NCBI GenBank assembly: GCA_947095585.1 | Contig: OX352761.1 | Location: forward strand, 67,225,823 to 67,289,822 | Length of the DNA: 64,000 bases | Source: Nephrocerus scutellatus | Taxonomy: Eukaryota > Arthropoda > Insecta > Diptera > Pipunculidae | Reading direction: 5' to 3' | Part shown: positions 19,486 to 29,919 of the stretch, in pieces | Layout: each line of letters begins with the position of its first letter | Position numbering within the stretch: position 1 is the stretch's first letter | The notes under the pieces: model-generated | What the model was told of the DNA's origin: nothing | Database searches by the model: none | What the model saw: only the letters and a program-made list of their open reading frames with translations | Program-made: the position numbers and the translations under genes

Positions 19486-20200
19486 ATATTAATAAATAAT
19501 GTAAGTTTTAATATAGCAAGATTATGTCAAAATATTGTTTTAGTAAAAAATAATCTCAAATAAAAACAAAAAAAACAACAATTTTCCTAATAAATGTTAA
19601 TAGGTACATATTATTAAATATTCTTATAAACAAAAAAAAAAAAATATACATATTGCATATATCGTTACTATTTAAGTTTTTTTAAAAAAAAAAAAAAAAA
19701 ATTACTAGATTTTAAAAACAAAACTGAATTAAATCAAAGTTACCTGTCTCAAAAAAAAAAAAAAAAAAAAAAAATAAATAAAATTGCAAATGAACAAATA
19801 CAGAAAAAAGCGGTACCCAAAGAGGATAACAATATCGCCTGTAATAAAATTAAAACAACAAAGACAGAAGACATATATTTAACATATATCGTAAAAAACA
19901 AACAAAACCAAAAAATAGCATTACTAGATGCGTTTAAATTAACAAAAAAGTCAAAAAAAAAACTGATTCAAATTTAAATACCTGTCTCAATAAAAAAAAA
20001 GTTACAAACTAGGACACCAATACCGCCCACATTAATTAAATAGATAAAAACAAAGACAGAAGACATATATCTTGCATATATCGTTTAAATAAGCTATACA
20101 AAAAAAAAAAAAAAAAAAAAAAAAAACAATAACTTATTTGTTAAAAAATTAATAATCTAAAACCTTGAGAATTATTCCTCTTCCAAGAATAATCCTCTTA
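19486..20200 (+). repeat. A-rich 3' noncoding region with degenerate ~190-bp repeats
   Basis: No gene. Very A-rich, with A-runs up to about 26. Three diverged units share GACAGAAGACATATAT, CATATATCGT, ACTAGAT(T/G) and ACCTGTCTCAA motifs in order (about 19600-19770, 19860-20000, 20045-20160). Function unknown; possibly just slippage products, possibly part of an RNA signal before the polypurine tract. Confidence 0.6.
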
Positions 20201-20218
20201 TCTAAAGAAGGGAGGAAT
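20201..20218 (+). other. Polypurine tract before 3' LTR
   Basis: TCTAAAGAAGGGAGGAAT directly before TGTTACAT of the 3' LTR. It would prime plus-strand DNA synthesis. An identical copy lies inside each LTR. Confidence 0.85.
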
Positions 20219-21096
20219 TGTTACATAAAAATCTCCCTAAATTATTAAATACAAAGAATAATCAAATAATGAAATGCAGTTCACACGCATCACTTATATT
20301 TTCATGAACATAAGCATAATTTTCCTATCTAAAGAAGGGAGGAATTGTTATCTAGAAACCTCCCGTATACAATATACTGAGGCATACACACAAGTGTATA
20401 GTCACACAACAAAGATGCATTCCCACGCATCGCATCTATAATTAGACCAAAATAAATTACACAAGTCGCCTAAGATAACAAACTGCAAGTGATCGGTAGA
20501 TAACGGCACAGACAGTTCATAGGCGACAACCTAACTCATATAGAAGAAGTAGGGCATTTGCATTGTGCCCTACTCTAACACATTATGTAAGATATTTCAT
20601 GTGCATCGATGCCGATGCAATTTATATATATATAATTATATTTTTAGCTGTAAGAAATTGTATAAAAGGAGAAGATTTTTACAAAATAGAACAGAGTTAA
20701 TTTGAAACTAGACAGCCACACGTCTTCTCATTTTTCTCTCATTGACATCGCTTCGCATGGACTAAGTCCAAAGTGCGAAGACTAACAGCATCATGCTAGT
20801 TGTCCTACACTAAACACAATAATTAAATACAGTTATACAATATACATTTATTACATGGTCATGCCATACTTTACAGTGCAGTAATACCAGACACACTTTT
20901 TTATTATATGGCGACCCTGCCATAAGATAACAAACTGCAAGTGCAGTACTCTTTGTATATGCATATATGTTTAGCATATACAATTGATAAAGAACACTTT
21001 ACCAATCAAATAATAATAATAGTAATAATATTATTATTGTTAATAAAACAAAACCATTAAGGTTAGACAACAATATCCATTAAATAAAACACAACA
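20219..21096 (+). repeat. 3' LTR of errantivirus-like element
   Basis: 878 bp, same termini as the 5' LTR. About four scattered substitutions distinguish the two (for example CACGAA/CATGAA, CCGCATAC/CCGTATAC). In addition a patch differs completely: after CCTGCCATAA the 5' LTR has about 45 bp (11481-11527) but this LTR has AGATAACAAACTGCAAGTG (20926-20943), a copy of bases 20474-20491 of the same LTR. Confidence 0.9.
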
Positions 21097-21100
21097 CACG
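21097..21100. repeat. Target-site duplication CACG (right)
   Basis: Matches CACG at 10772-10775; followed by TAGAAGTGCC, which continues the interrupted LINE sequence. Confidence 0.9.
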
Positions 21101-22458
21101 TAGAAGTGCCTATCGTTCAAATAGCTTTTAATTAGTTCATAGTAGTCAGGAAGCATATTGTTTAATTTGAATAGTAGTCCTTTATGCCACACACTATCGA
21201 AGGCCTTTGCAACGTCAAAATAAACTGACACACAATATTTTTCCTCGTCCAAGTCATTCAATATTTTATTGGTTACGCGATGAACTTGTTGAATAGTCGA
21301 GTGTTTTGGTCGAAAACCAAATTGGTGGTCTGGGATAAGATTTTGTTGTTTATCATTTTTTCGAATATTTTTGATATAATTGGTAATAGACTTATCGGTC
21401 TATATGAAGAAGTTTTCGTAGGATCTTTACCGGCTATTATTTTGGATACCTTCCAGACTTCAGGATAGTAATTTTGACCTATAACAGCGTTAAAGATATT
21501 TCTAAGGTATATAATGGCATTGTCAGGTAAATATTTTAATAGTTTCCCATTTATCATGTCATACCCGGCAAATTTATTTAGATTTAGTTTATGTTTAAGG
21601 TGATCTTTTATTTCTTTGGTGGATATTCGCTTAATTCTTGTGTTTGTAGTTGTGTTATTTTGTGGAAATGAGATATTCTGACCATTAATTGCATTGGTGA
21701 ATGTTGTTTTAAAGTAGTCAGCTAGAGTTTCGCTCTGTCCATGCATGTTCTAGACCAGGTATCGTCAATGTTTTTAATAGGTGGTTGATGGGTAGTTCCG
21801 TTCTTAAGACGTTTGTTTAATTTCCACAGAGAGAAGTTGGTTGTGTGCGTTGGTGTGAGATTTGACAAGTATTTGTTTATACGACTGTTGTTGTCCTCTT
21901 TGATGATAGCCTTTAGTTCTTTCGTCGATTTGTTGTAGTTTGCTTTGTCAAGTAGTGTGCCAAATTTTGCTAAATTTTCGCTTTTCTTTGATTTTTAGTC
22001 TTATTTTTTTCGCCGTGAAAGTAGCATTATTTCGTTGTTTTAACTCTGGCGTTGATTTTAGTGCGGCAGAGAAAAGAGTATCGTTGAGGTGAATTATTGC
22101 ACTCTCAAGGTCTTGATTGGTTTTTAGCGGAATCCATAGTTCAATATTTTCGTCAACAAGTTGTCGGTATGCATCCCAGTCGGTCTTGTGATTAGTCAAG
22201 GGTGGCATTTTTATTTGCAGTTTTACGTTTTTGAGATATTCAATAATGATTGGTGAGTGGTCTGAGGAAAGGTTAAGGCAAGTTTTTATTGTTAGTTGAT
22301 TTAAGTTAATGTTCTTAGTTATGCAGAAGTCTGTGAGGTCAGGAGTTTTTCTGGTGTCAGTGGGCCAATAGGTTGGTTCTCTAGTACTTAAAAATTTACA
22401 GTTGCACCTGTTCAGAGCATCCATGAGAATTCTTCCTTTTTTGTTTGTTAGTCTTGAT
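21101..22458 (-). pseudogene. Jockey LINE RT N-terminal part and endonuclease C-terminal half (copy 2, part 2)
   Basis: Continues 10775 after removal of the LTR element. Contains VYFDVAKAFDSVWHKGLL, YRPISLLPIISKIFEKM and ETLADYFKTTF in frames broken at the same points as copy 1, and the SDHSP endonuclease segment. One change (Lys-Ser to Lys-Phe-Ala at the SAGYD segment) and others separate it from copy 1. The endonuclease half is fused in frame to the protease at 22458. Confidence 0.85.
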
Positions 22459-22706
22459 CCGAGATATAGCGTTTGTTGTAAAGACAGTACAACATAAAAT
22501 TCTAAATTCTCAGTCCGGTTTTTCCATGTGACTGGAATGGTCACAATGCCTATGATTTTTTGTTTATTTCCGTCCGCTGTCCTTATGTTAGAATTTATCG
22601 TCTTTAATTTTAAGTCATTGTCTTCGATTAATTTAATTGCATCCTTCTCCAAGCAACTGACTGAAGCACCACTATCCAAAAGGCCTAAAATTGCTTCATT
22701 TACCAT
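21948..22706 (-). CDS. Fused frame: LTR-type protease joined to LINE endonuclease C-terminus
   Basis: 252 codons, uninterrupted. Residues 1-83 are a retropepsin-like domain with LLDSGASVSC and end TLYLG; from SRLTNKKGRILMDALNR onward it is the C-terminal half of a Jockey-type endonuclease including LSSDHSPIIIEYL, then a basic linker ending KFSKIWHTT. The join keeps the frame and falls at Gly-Ser, where both parent families plausibly have similar residues. Upstream in frame the coding sequence extends a little (EDNRPYARVK), so the start shown is only the first ATG. Neither domain is complete, so catalytic function is doubtful; protein expression is not shown. It may be a deletion product rather than a selected gene. 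Confidence 0.6.
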   Translation of the reverse strand: MVNEAILGLLDSGASVSCLEKDAIKLIEDNDLKLKTINSNIRTADGNKQKIIGIVTIPVTWKNRTENLEFYVVLSLQQTLYLGSRLTNKKGRILMDALNRCNCKFLSTREPTYWPTDTRKTPDLTDFCITKNINLNQLTIKTCLNLSSDHSPIIIEYLKNVKLQIKMPPLTNHKTDWDAYRQLVDENIELWIPLKTNQDLESAIIHLNDTLFSAALKSTPELKQRNNATFTAKKIRLKIKEKRKFSKIWHTT

Positions 22707-22979
22707 TTTGACCCTCGCATATGGTCGGTTGTCTTCATCTATCTGTAGTATAGTTGCTTCTATGTCCTTAACCTATTTCTTTTAAAGCAAACTTTTCTCG
22801 TAGACTCTTGATCTTAATAAAATTCTTCTTCCTTTTTTTCTCTAGTTCAGGGTCTTCGGAGAAGATCCTTTTACGAGCCTTTTCGTATTCGAGAATGCGC
22901 TGGTGGAGACTCTTCTTGATAGGTAATATCTGAATAATTTTGTTTTCTTCGTTTCTTTTTTATAAATTTCTTAAAATTT

Positions 22980-23486
22980 TTATTTTTGGGTCGGCATTTC
23001 CGCGATCTTGTCCGTTAGGCGAGCACCCCCGGATATTTCGCCACTCAACAAGTTTTCCGGGTTAATCTTACAGGACGGACACAACAAAACAGGAACATTG
23101 GGCTGACCACACTGGAAACAAACTAAGGAGTGGAAATGAGACGAACACTGGTTTTGGACATCACTACGGACTACATTCCTATCGTCAATATTTTTACTCT
23201 TATTTTTCTGTTTATGGGGATAATTTGTCTTAGTGGCACTTAGTTCATTCGTATATTCCCCTCTGGCACTGTCAAAGTCTTCGTCTCCTGTTATCTGGAG
23301 CTCGCTGATTGGTCTACCTTTAAGCCGGTTTTTCCTGACACTGAAGTGCTTTTCTGCCCGGCGGCAGGCAGTTAAATCTGCGCTTAATTGTTTCGATGCG
23401 AAAAACAAAGCTGTCGACCGGCATTGTTCTTTTCGTGCCATCGAACTTGTGGAGATCACATTTTTGCACTCGTGGAAGTTCATCAT
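22980..23486 (-). pseudogene. Gag C-terminal region of the LTR parent (copy 2)
   Basis: 168-codon minus-strand frame, the same as 9575-10036 but longer by the stretch before the duplication breakpoint. Basic, polar, with CFQCGQPNVPVLLCPSC near the end. Placed upstream of the protease and downstream of other gag-like frames, so Gag C-terminus is the best reading. The spacer 22720-22960 on the same strand encodes a lysine/arginine-rich stretch (PELEKKRKKNFIKIKSLREK). Confidence 0.5.
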
Positions 23487-23634
23487 TTAAAAATGTCATT
23501 TGCTCGTCTGGCTATCGTGCTGGTCAAGGGAAGGGTTTGGTTGACGGTGACCAGGCATTTGTTCCCCCTCCTCAAACCTGTGTATTGGCGTTGACCTATG
23601 AGGAGCACTCTTTCTTCCATCGCATTGCTGCATC

Positions 23635-24420
23635 TCAAGGGTCTCTATTTAAGCTAGCTAGCATCTCTGAGATAATTCTTTCTAGCTTTTTCGTAAATAT
23701 ATACCCCAAAGCCAGTTGGTCACTCTGAATTATCACCGAAACCGCTTCTTGAATTTTATAAAGCAGCTGATTTTCTTCCGAAAACGGATTTTGACCTACT
23801 GCCCCTTGATCACTACCCAGAACACTATTAGCCCCTTCGCTGCCTATACTACTATCAAGGTTGACATCATTGAGTTGGTCAAAGACATTTTCATCGCCTT
23901 TCTTTGTGTGGTTATTCCCTACTCTCACAAAACTCGACTTTGACTTCCTGCGATTTCGCTCTATATCGGAAGTAAGAAGTAGTTGATCAAGGCCGAAGTC
24001 AACACACGATGTGGAGCCTTAATTTTCTTGCCCCCTATTTTGGGCTTTCAAATTTTTTTTTGTGTTTTTGCCTAGTTTGGATCCCAGGCCTAAAATCAGG
24101 AAGAGCTTTTGGAACAGCGCCTGTTCTCCTACTGGAATTATCCATCTCCGACCCCCACAAACCAGAAGTATGAAATAAATATTTGTACTTTGAATTCTAA
24201 ACGCCTCGATCTGCTTGCAAAAAAGATTAAGTGAACTGTCGATAGTTTCCAACTTCGAATCAACTTGAAAAAAAAACCTTGTGAACAGTTTACCGGTTGA
24301 AACTTTATTTTTCTTTTATAAAAAAAACTATTAGTAGGTGTGTGATTAGGATAGACTGCCCTCGGTAGTCTCCAACGTCCAGATTCCTAACTGTCTGTTC
24401 TAGTTCGTATGCCATTTTTT
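23635..24420 (-). pseudogene. Gag N-terminal region of the LTR parent, broken frames
   Basis: Minus-strand open pieces 24252-24019 and 23928-23635 with short in-phase pieces before them (a frame near 24410 starting MAYELEQTVRNLDVG). The 23928-23635 piece is acidic, then helical (LLYKIQEAVSVIIQSDQLAL). No known domain recognised; gag is inferred only from position between the leader/primer site and the protease. Frames are separated by stops and shifts, so it is not functional. Confidence 0.35.
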
Positions 24421-25230
24421 AGTCGGTTTTCTCGATGTTTTTTTGAAAGTCGTCTTAAATTGGTAGAGGCTTCGTCTCATCCCAGCGGATCGCATCACAA
24501 AGCACTAGCGAGTAGCCTCTATGATGAGGCCGATCCGCCGAGAGTGAGAAGAACCTCCACTTTTAGACAAAAGGGAGCACCGAACCCACATTTACCTGTA
24601 CTAATTGTACTTGCGGTAACGGCAGCCCAATGCACCCCTGTCACGTCCTTATTTATTCAGCGGTCAAGCCAACCGAGGTCTAGACCCCAATCAGCTACCC
24701 CACCAAATACTGCCATCAGCTACCTTGGCTCCAAACGAGTTGGAACCACAAAATTCGGAATTATGAAATTCTCTGAATCGGAATTTCCAACTCGTCCAGA
24801 AGGCGGCTGATGCACAATCTTCTGTCCTGTCTTGTCTTGTGTAATACGTAGGAAATTATAGGTATTAGGAAAGTAGGGTGGGATGGAAATTTAAAAAAAA
24901 AATGCAAAAAGTGCTAAAATAAAAATGTAAGAATTTAAATTAAAATTTAAAAGAAAAATTGAAAACGGATGTAAAAAACGCAAATTATTGAAAATTTAAT
25001 GTAAAGAAATTATTGTAAGCTACGTTAAGTTATAAAAAAAAATGCTGAGCTACCGTTGTTTGTCGAGAGCCAGGAACTTGCTTATGGAAATTTCTGCCCC
25101 TCAAGAAACAATTGGTAGAGCTTTTCGTTGGATTTTTTTTAAATAAAGGAAAATGTTATTTCACCATTGTTTGCCAAAAGCCAGGAACGTCCTTATGAAA
25201 ATTCCTGCCCTTTACGAAACAATTGGTAAA
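24421..25230 (-). other. Leader region of the LTR parent, noncoding
   Basis: No gene supported. The plus-strand open frame at 24409-24810 has no homology that I recognise and is probably chance. Bases 24880-25040 are A-rich. Two direct repeats of about 75 bp, 115 bp apart (about 25050-25125 and 25165-25238), share GCCAGGAAC, CTTATG.AAATT.CTGCCC and GAAACAATTGGTA, the second ending in the primer-binding site. Confidence 0.45.
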
Positions 25231-25248
25231 GCCCCACGTTGGGTGCCA
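25231..25248 (-). other. Primer-binding site (minus strand), tRNA-Lys type
   Basis: On the minus strand TGGCACCCAACGTGGGGC, one base different from the TGGCGCCCAACGTGGGG type known for gypsy-like elements. It lies two bases from the end of the adjoining LTR, so the element points leftward and its gag/protease are the frames at 24.4-22.4 kb. The same site recurs at 53221, 56199, 59561 and 62416. Confidence 0.65.
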
Positions 25249-25250
25249 TT

Positions 25251-25752
25251 TGTTATGTAGCGAGGTCCCACTAGGGGTTCTGACAATGGCAAGGACGTCG
25301 CGACACGCTCGCGGTTGCTCGGCTTAGCTCGTCGGACGGGCAGTCCTTGTCACTTACCAGTGATACCTCCTCATGAAGGAACGAGAAACTCTCGGTCTAG
25401 ATGCAGTCAGGTCATTCCCTTTTAAACACTTATATCTAAACTATTTCTAAATCCTATAATTACATTAAAACTAAAAAAATTACTTTAGTAGAAAAGAAAT
25501 TTTTCTTTTTTTTTTTTCTTCAGGAAAAATTTTTTTTTCCCTACAATCTAATAACTAAAAACTAAAGGAATGACCTGCTTGCGTCTATACCGACCCCTTA
25601 CAAAACCATCGAGGAAAGGTCGACTTCGTCCAGTACATCAGTCAATGGTCCGTCAAGTCATTATCTGAAAACGCTGAGAAAACCCACAGCAGGAACTAAC
25701 CACACATCTTCACCAGTACGTCTATTCGCTCATAGTGTTAACACTATTAACA
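25251..25752 (-). repeat. LTR (minus strand) of the gag-protease parent element
   Basis: On plus it begins TGTTATGTAG beside the primer-binding site and, by the best TG...CA choice, ends CACTATTAACA near 25752. Four related copies occur in the ~3-kb array. The inner edge is well supported by the primer site; the outer edge is inference, since flanking bases are also shared between copies. Contains CTTATATC and T-rich tracts but no clear promoter was assigned. Confidence 0.5.
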
Positions 25753-25871
25753 AGTAGCAAATCAAGTAAAGAAAAACACCTCCAACCCGCAGGGAAAAGG
25801 CAATAAAAATGACCTCACGAATTATTCATATAAAATCAAATATTTTATTAATTGTGTAATATTAATAACTA
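25753..25871. repeat. Flank of LTR, part of the ~3-kb repeat unit
   Basis: AGTAGCAAATCAAGTAAAG through AATATTAATA matches the same stretch right of the LTRs at 53.8, 56.8, 60.1 and 63.0 kb. The unit is interrupted at 25871 by the inverted-repeat structure; it resumes as 68 bp at 31670 and again at 40650. Confidence 0.75.
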
Positions 25872-26880
25872 GCTGATTACCCGGCGTTGCCCAGGTATTT
25901 ATTCATCCCAATCTTCTATTAGGCAGGGTAGAAAAAAGAATGATATCTATCTATAAGGTAAAATTGCAGTTTTTATTAACAAAATTTATTTTAAAAAATA
26001 TATTTTAAATTATAGCTATTCAAATTATAAAATAAAATAAAATAAACTTACATAAAATAAAATTAATTAAAAAAACAAAAAAAAAAATTGGTTGTATACA
26101 TTGTTTTTAGTTTCACCTTTAAGAGCAAGAATAAATAAATTCCTAGGTCAACCCAACCCAGAGCAAGCAAAATAAAGTTGTCAGTGGAAACACATGGCGA
26201 TCTCAAATCTATACTCCGCAGTACTTAATAAACTGTCCGACTTATTGATCGTCATCGAAAACTCAAGTTTTACTGGAAATTGCAATCTCTTTAATTTAAA
26301 AGGTAGATCCGTCGAAATGAGTGGGTAAAAACTGTTTCACACTATCCCTTTTCTGTGAAGATAGTTGCTTTAATTATATTTCCCGGCATCTCTTTTACGC
26401 GCAGTCTTGTGCCGTTGCAAAGTTTTGGCGAGTCGAGAATCCGTAGTAAAATAATTGGAGATCAAACTGTAAGACGATACGGTGGGTGGCAATCCAGACG
26501 AATTAAGTGAGTTTAGGAACTCAGTTAGATAATTAACTTCCTCACCATTATCTACAAAGGTATCGATACACTTTGCCTATCAACATGGCAAGCATTTGAT
26601 TGCTTATTTCGTGGTTGTCTCCATTTTTAGTAGCAAGAATAGCCCCTTCTCGCAACCGGTTCAAAAGGTTATAGTTTTGAGAAACAGCCAGATTTCAGTC
26701 AATGGTCCGGTTAGTTAAGCGGCAGATTTCAAAAATCGATGTCAATTTAATATAACGATAAAACACGGATACTAATCACCTTTTCCAATTTGAAGAAGGG
26801 GCGACAATGTCCTCACCCCAAAATTCGTCGCCAAATGGTCACCGAGTACCATTCTAAACACCACTATTCATCTCAGCGAC
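25872..26880. repeat. Left terminal domain of the inverted repeat
   Basis: Matches the reverse complement of 33,075-33,975, for example TTTCACCTTTAAGAGCAAGA, CACATGGCGATCTCAAATC, GGGCGACAATGTCCTCACCC and TCGTCGCCAAATGGTCACCG in order. A frame starting at 26193 (MAISNLYSAVLNKLSDLLIV) is broken here by stops but longer in the right copy. No known domain. Confidence 0.8.
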
Positions 26881-29688
26881 CCCGAAAACTATGGGATCTA
26901 CACTAATAGCGATCACCCTCCCCCCACCGAGGAGACAACTCACCCATAGGAGTGTCCTACCAACACTATTAAACTCAGTGGCCCCGAGAACTATTACATG
27001 GACACTAATATCGGTCACCCCCCACCCCCCAATCAGTTATCGACCCCATCCCCCTAGCGATGTATTACCATCACCATTCAACTCAGCGACCCCGAAAACC
27101 ATAGAATGAACACTAATATCGGTCACACCCCCGCCCCCCCAGCTATCACCGCATCCTACTAGAGCAGTCCTACCATCACCGTTCAACTCAGCGACCACGA
27201 AAACCATAGAATCAACACTAATATCAGAAACCCCCCCCCTTCCTCAGTTATCTACCCCATTCCCCTAGAGCTGTCTTACCATCACAATTCAACTCAGCGG
27301 CCACGATAACCATAGAATCAACACTAATATCAGAAACCCCCCCAATCAGTTATCGACCCCATCCCCCTAGAACTGTCTTACCATTACCATTCTACTCAGC
27401 GACCACGATAACCATAGCATCAAATCGATCAGCCCCTCCCACACAGTTATCACCCCATCCACCTAGCGATGTATTACCATCACCATCAACTCAGCGACCA
27501 CGATAACCATAGAACCAAATCGATCAGCCCTTCCCACACAGTTATCACCCCATCCACCTAGCGATGTATTACCATCACCATTAAACTCAGCGATCACGAA
27601 AACCATAGAATCAACACTAATATCGTTAACCCCCCCTAAGCTATCACCACGTCTTACCATCACCATTCAACTCAGCGACCACGAAAACCATAGAATAAAC
27701 AGTAATATCGGTCACCCACCCCCCCTCAGCTATCACCCCATCCTCATGGAGCTGTCTTACCATCACCATTCAACTCAGCGACCACGAAAACCATAGAATC
27801 GACACTAATATCGGTCACCCACCAACCCACAATTATCGACCCCATCCTCCTAGAGCTGCCTTACCATCACCATTCAACTCAGCGACCACGATAACCATAG
27901 AATCGGCATTAATATCGATCACCCCCTCTCACAGTTATCACCCCATCCCGGTAGAGCTGTATTACCAACACCATTCAACTCAGCAACCACGAAAACCATA
28001 GAATCAACACTAATATCAGAAACCCCCCCCTTCCTCAGTTATCTACCCCATCCCCCTAGAGCTGTCTTACCATCACCATTCAACTCAGCGGCCACGATAA
28101 CCATAGAATCGACACTAATATCGATCACCCCCCCACACAGTTATCACCCCATCCCCCTAGAGCTGTATTACCATCACCATTCAACTCAGCAACCACGAAA
28201 ACCATAGAATAAACCCTAATATCGGTCACCCCCCCCTCAGCTATCACCCCATCCTCATAGAGCTGTCTTACCACCACCATTCAACTCAGCGACAACGAAA
28301 ACCATAGAATCGACACTAATATCGGTCACCCCCCAACCCACAATTATCGACCCCATCCCCCTAGAGCTGCCTTACCATCACCATTCAACTCAGCGACCCC
28401 GAAAACCATAGAATGAACACTAATATCGGTCACACCCCCGCCCCCCAGGCTATCACCGCATCCTACTAGAGCAGTCCTACCATCACCGTTCAACTCAGCG
28501 ACCACGAAAACCATAGAATCAACACTAATATCAGAAACCCCCCCCCTTCCTCAGTTATCTACCCCATCCCCCTAGAGCTGTCTTACCATCACCATTCAAC
28601 TCAGCGGCCACGATAACCATAGAATCGACATTAATATCGATCACCCCCCCACACAGTTATCACCCCATCCCCCTAGAGCTGTATTACCATCACCATTCAA
28701 CTCAGCAACCACGAAAACCATAGAATAAACCCTAATATCGGTCACCCCCCCCCTCAGCTATCACCCCATCCTCATAGAGCTGTCTTACCACCACCATTCA
28801 ACTCAGCGACAACGAAAACCATAGAATTGACACTAATATCGGTCACCCCCCAACCCTCAATTATCGACCCCATCCCTCTAGAGCTGCCTTACCATCACCA
28901 TTCAACTCAGCGACCCCGAAAACCATAGAATGAACACTAATATCGGTCACACCCCCCCCCCCCCCCCAGCTATCACCGCATCCTACTAGAGCAGTCCTAC
29001 CATCACCGTTCAACTCAGCGACCACGAAAACCATATCATCAACACTAATATCGGTCATCCCCCCTCAGCTATCACCCCATCCACCAAGAGCTGTCTTACC
29101 ATCACCATAACTCAGCGAACACGAAAACCATAAAATCAACACTAATATCAGTCACCCCCCCTTCCTCAGTTATCGACACCATCCCCATAGAGCTGTCTTA
29201 CCATAACCATTCAACTCAGCGACCACTAAAACCATAGAATCAACACTAATATCGGTCACCCCCCTCACACAGTTTTCACCCCATCACCCTAGAGCTGTAT
29301 TACCATCACCATTCAACTCAGCGACCACGAAACCCATAGAATCAACACTAATATCGATCACCCCATCCTCCTAGAGCTGTCTTACCATCACCATTCAACT
29401 CAGCGACCACGAAAACCATAAAATCAACACTAATATCAGTCACCACCCCTTCCTCAGTTATCGACCCCATCCCCCTAGAGCTGTCTTACCATCACCATTC
29501 AACTCAGCGACCACGATAACCATAGAATCTACATTAATATCGATCACCCCCCACACAGTTATCACCACGACCCCCTAGAGCATTCTTACCATCACCATTC
29601 AACTCAGCGACCACGAAAACCATAGAATAAACACTAATATCGGTCACCCACCCCCACCCCCCACAGCTATTACCCATCCTTGATGAAT
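26881..29688 (+). repeat. Left minisatellite array
   Basis: About 25 imperfect direct units of roughly 100-115 bp: ACCATAGAATCAACACTAAT, ATCGGTCACCCCCC with a variable C-run, CAGTTATC.ACCCCATCC, CTAGAGCTGTCTTACCATCA, CCATTCAACTCAGCGACC. Unit length varies mostly in the C-run (up to about 15 C). Open frames here are repeat artefacts. The C-runs could form G-quadruplexes on the opposite strand. Confidence 0.85.
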
Positions 29689-29919
29689 GGTGATGGTAAT
29701 ACAGCTATAGGAGGACGAGGTGATAGCTGGTTTGGGGGGGGGGGGGGGGTGACCGATATTAGTGTCGATTTTATGGTTTTCGGGGTCTCTGAGTTGAATG
29801 GTGATGGTAAGAATGCTCTAGGGGGTCGTGGTGATAACTGTGTGGGGGGGGTGATCGATATTAGTGTAGATTCTATGGATATCGTGGTCGCTGAGTTGAA
29901 TGGTGATGGTAAGACAGCA
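29689..29919 (-). repeat. Right minisatellite array, first part after orientation switch
   Basis: Same unit as the left array but reverse complemented (GATGGTAATACAGC, GGGGGGGTGACCGATATTAG). About two units, then cut by a LINE fragment at about 29,920. Confidence 0.8.

Larger units (their letters stand above)
10776..21096 (+). mobile_element. Errantivirus-like Ty3/gypsy element with gag, pol and env; near intact
   Basis: A complete 10.3-kb LTR element: 5' LTR 10776-11677, tRNA-type primer-binding site, gag, pol in the -1 frame, env, long A-rich 3' noncoding region, polypurine tract, 3' LTR 20219-21096, flanked by CACG duplications. The LTRs differ by about four substitutions outside one replaced patch, indicating a young insertion. 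All three genes are open. The primer-binding site TGGCGCAGCCGGTAGGA resembles the tRNA-Ser type known from 17.6/297-like Drosophila elements (established knowledge). Whether it still moves or makes particles cannot be told from sequence. Confidence 0.92.

Noticed and set aside
22528..22785. Plus-strand frames opposite protease and gag (also 9123-9380, 9828-10127, 23233-23490)
   Set aside because: Antisense shadows of the minus-strand coding sequence, preserved only because the two copies are near identical.
24409..24810. 133-codon plus-strand frame, rich in Ser, Pro and Arg
   Set aside because: No recognised domain, opposite to the gag/protease strand of the surrounding element and within its leader; likely chance.
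26881..29688. Regularly spaced repeats resembling a CRISPR array
   Set aside because: Units are ~100-115 bp, directly repeated with no unique spacers, in an animal-type genome. It is a minisatellite.
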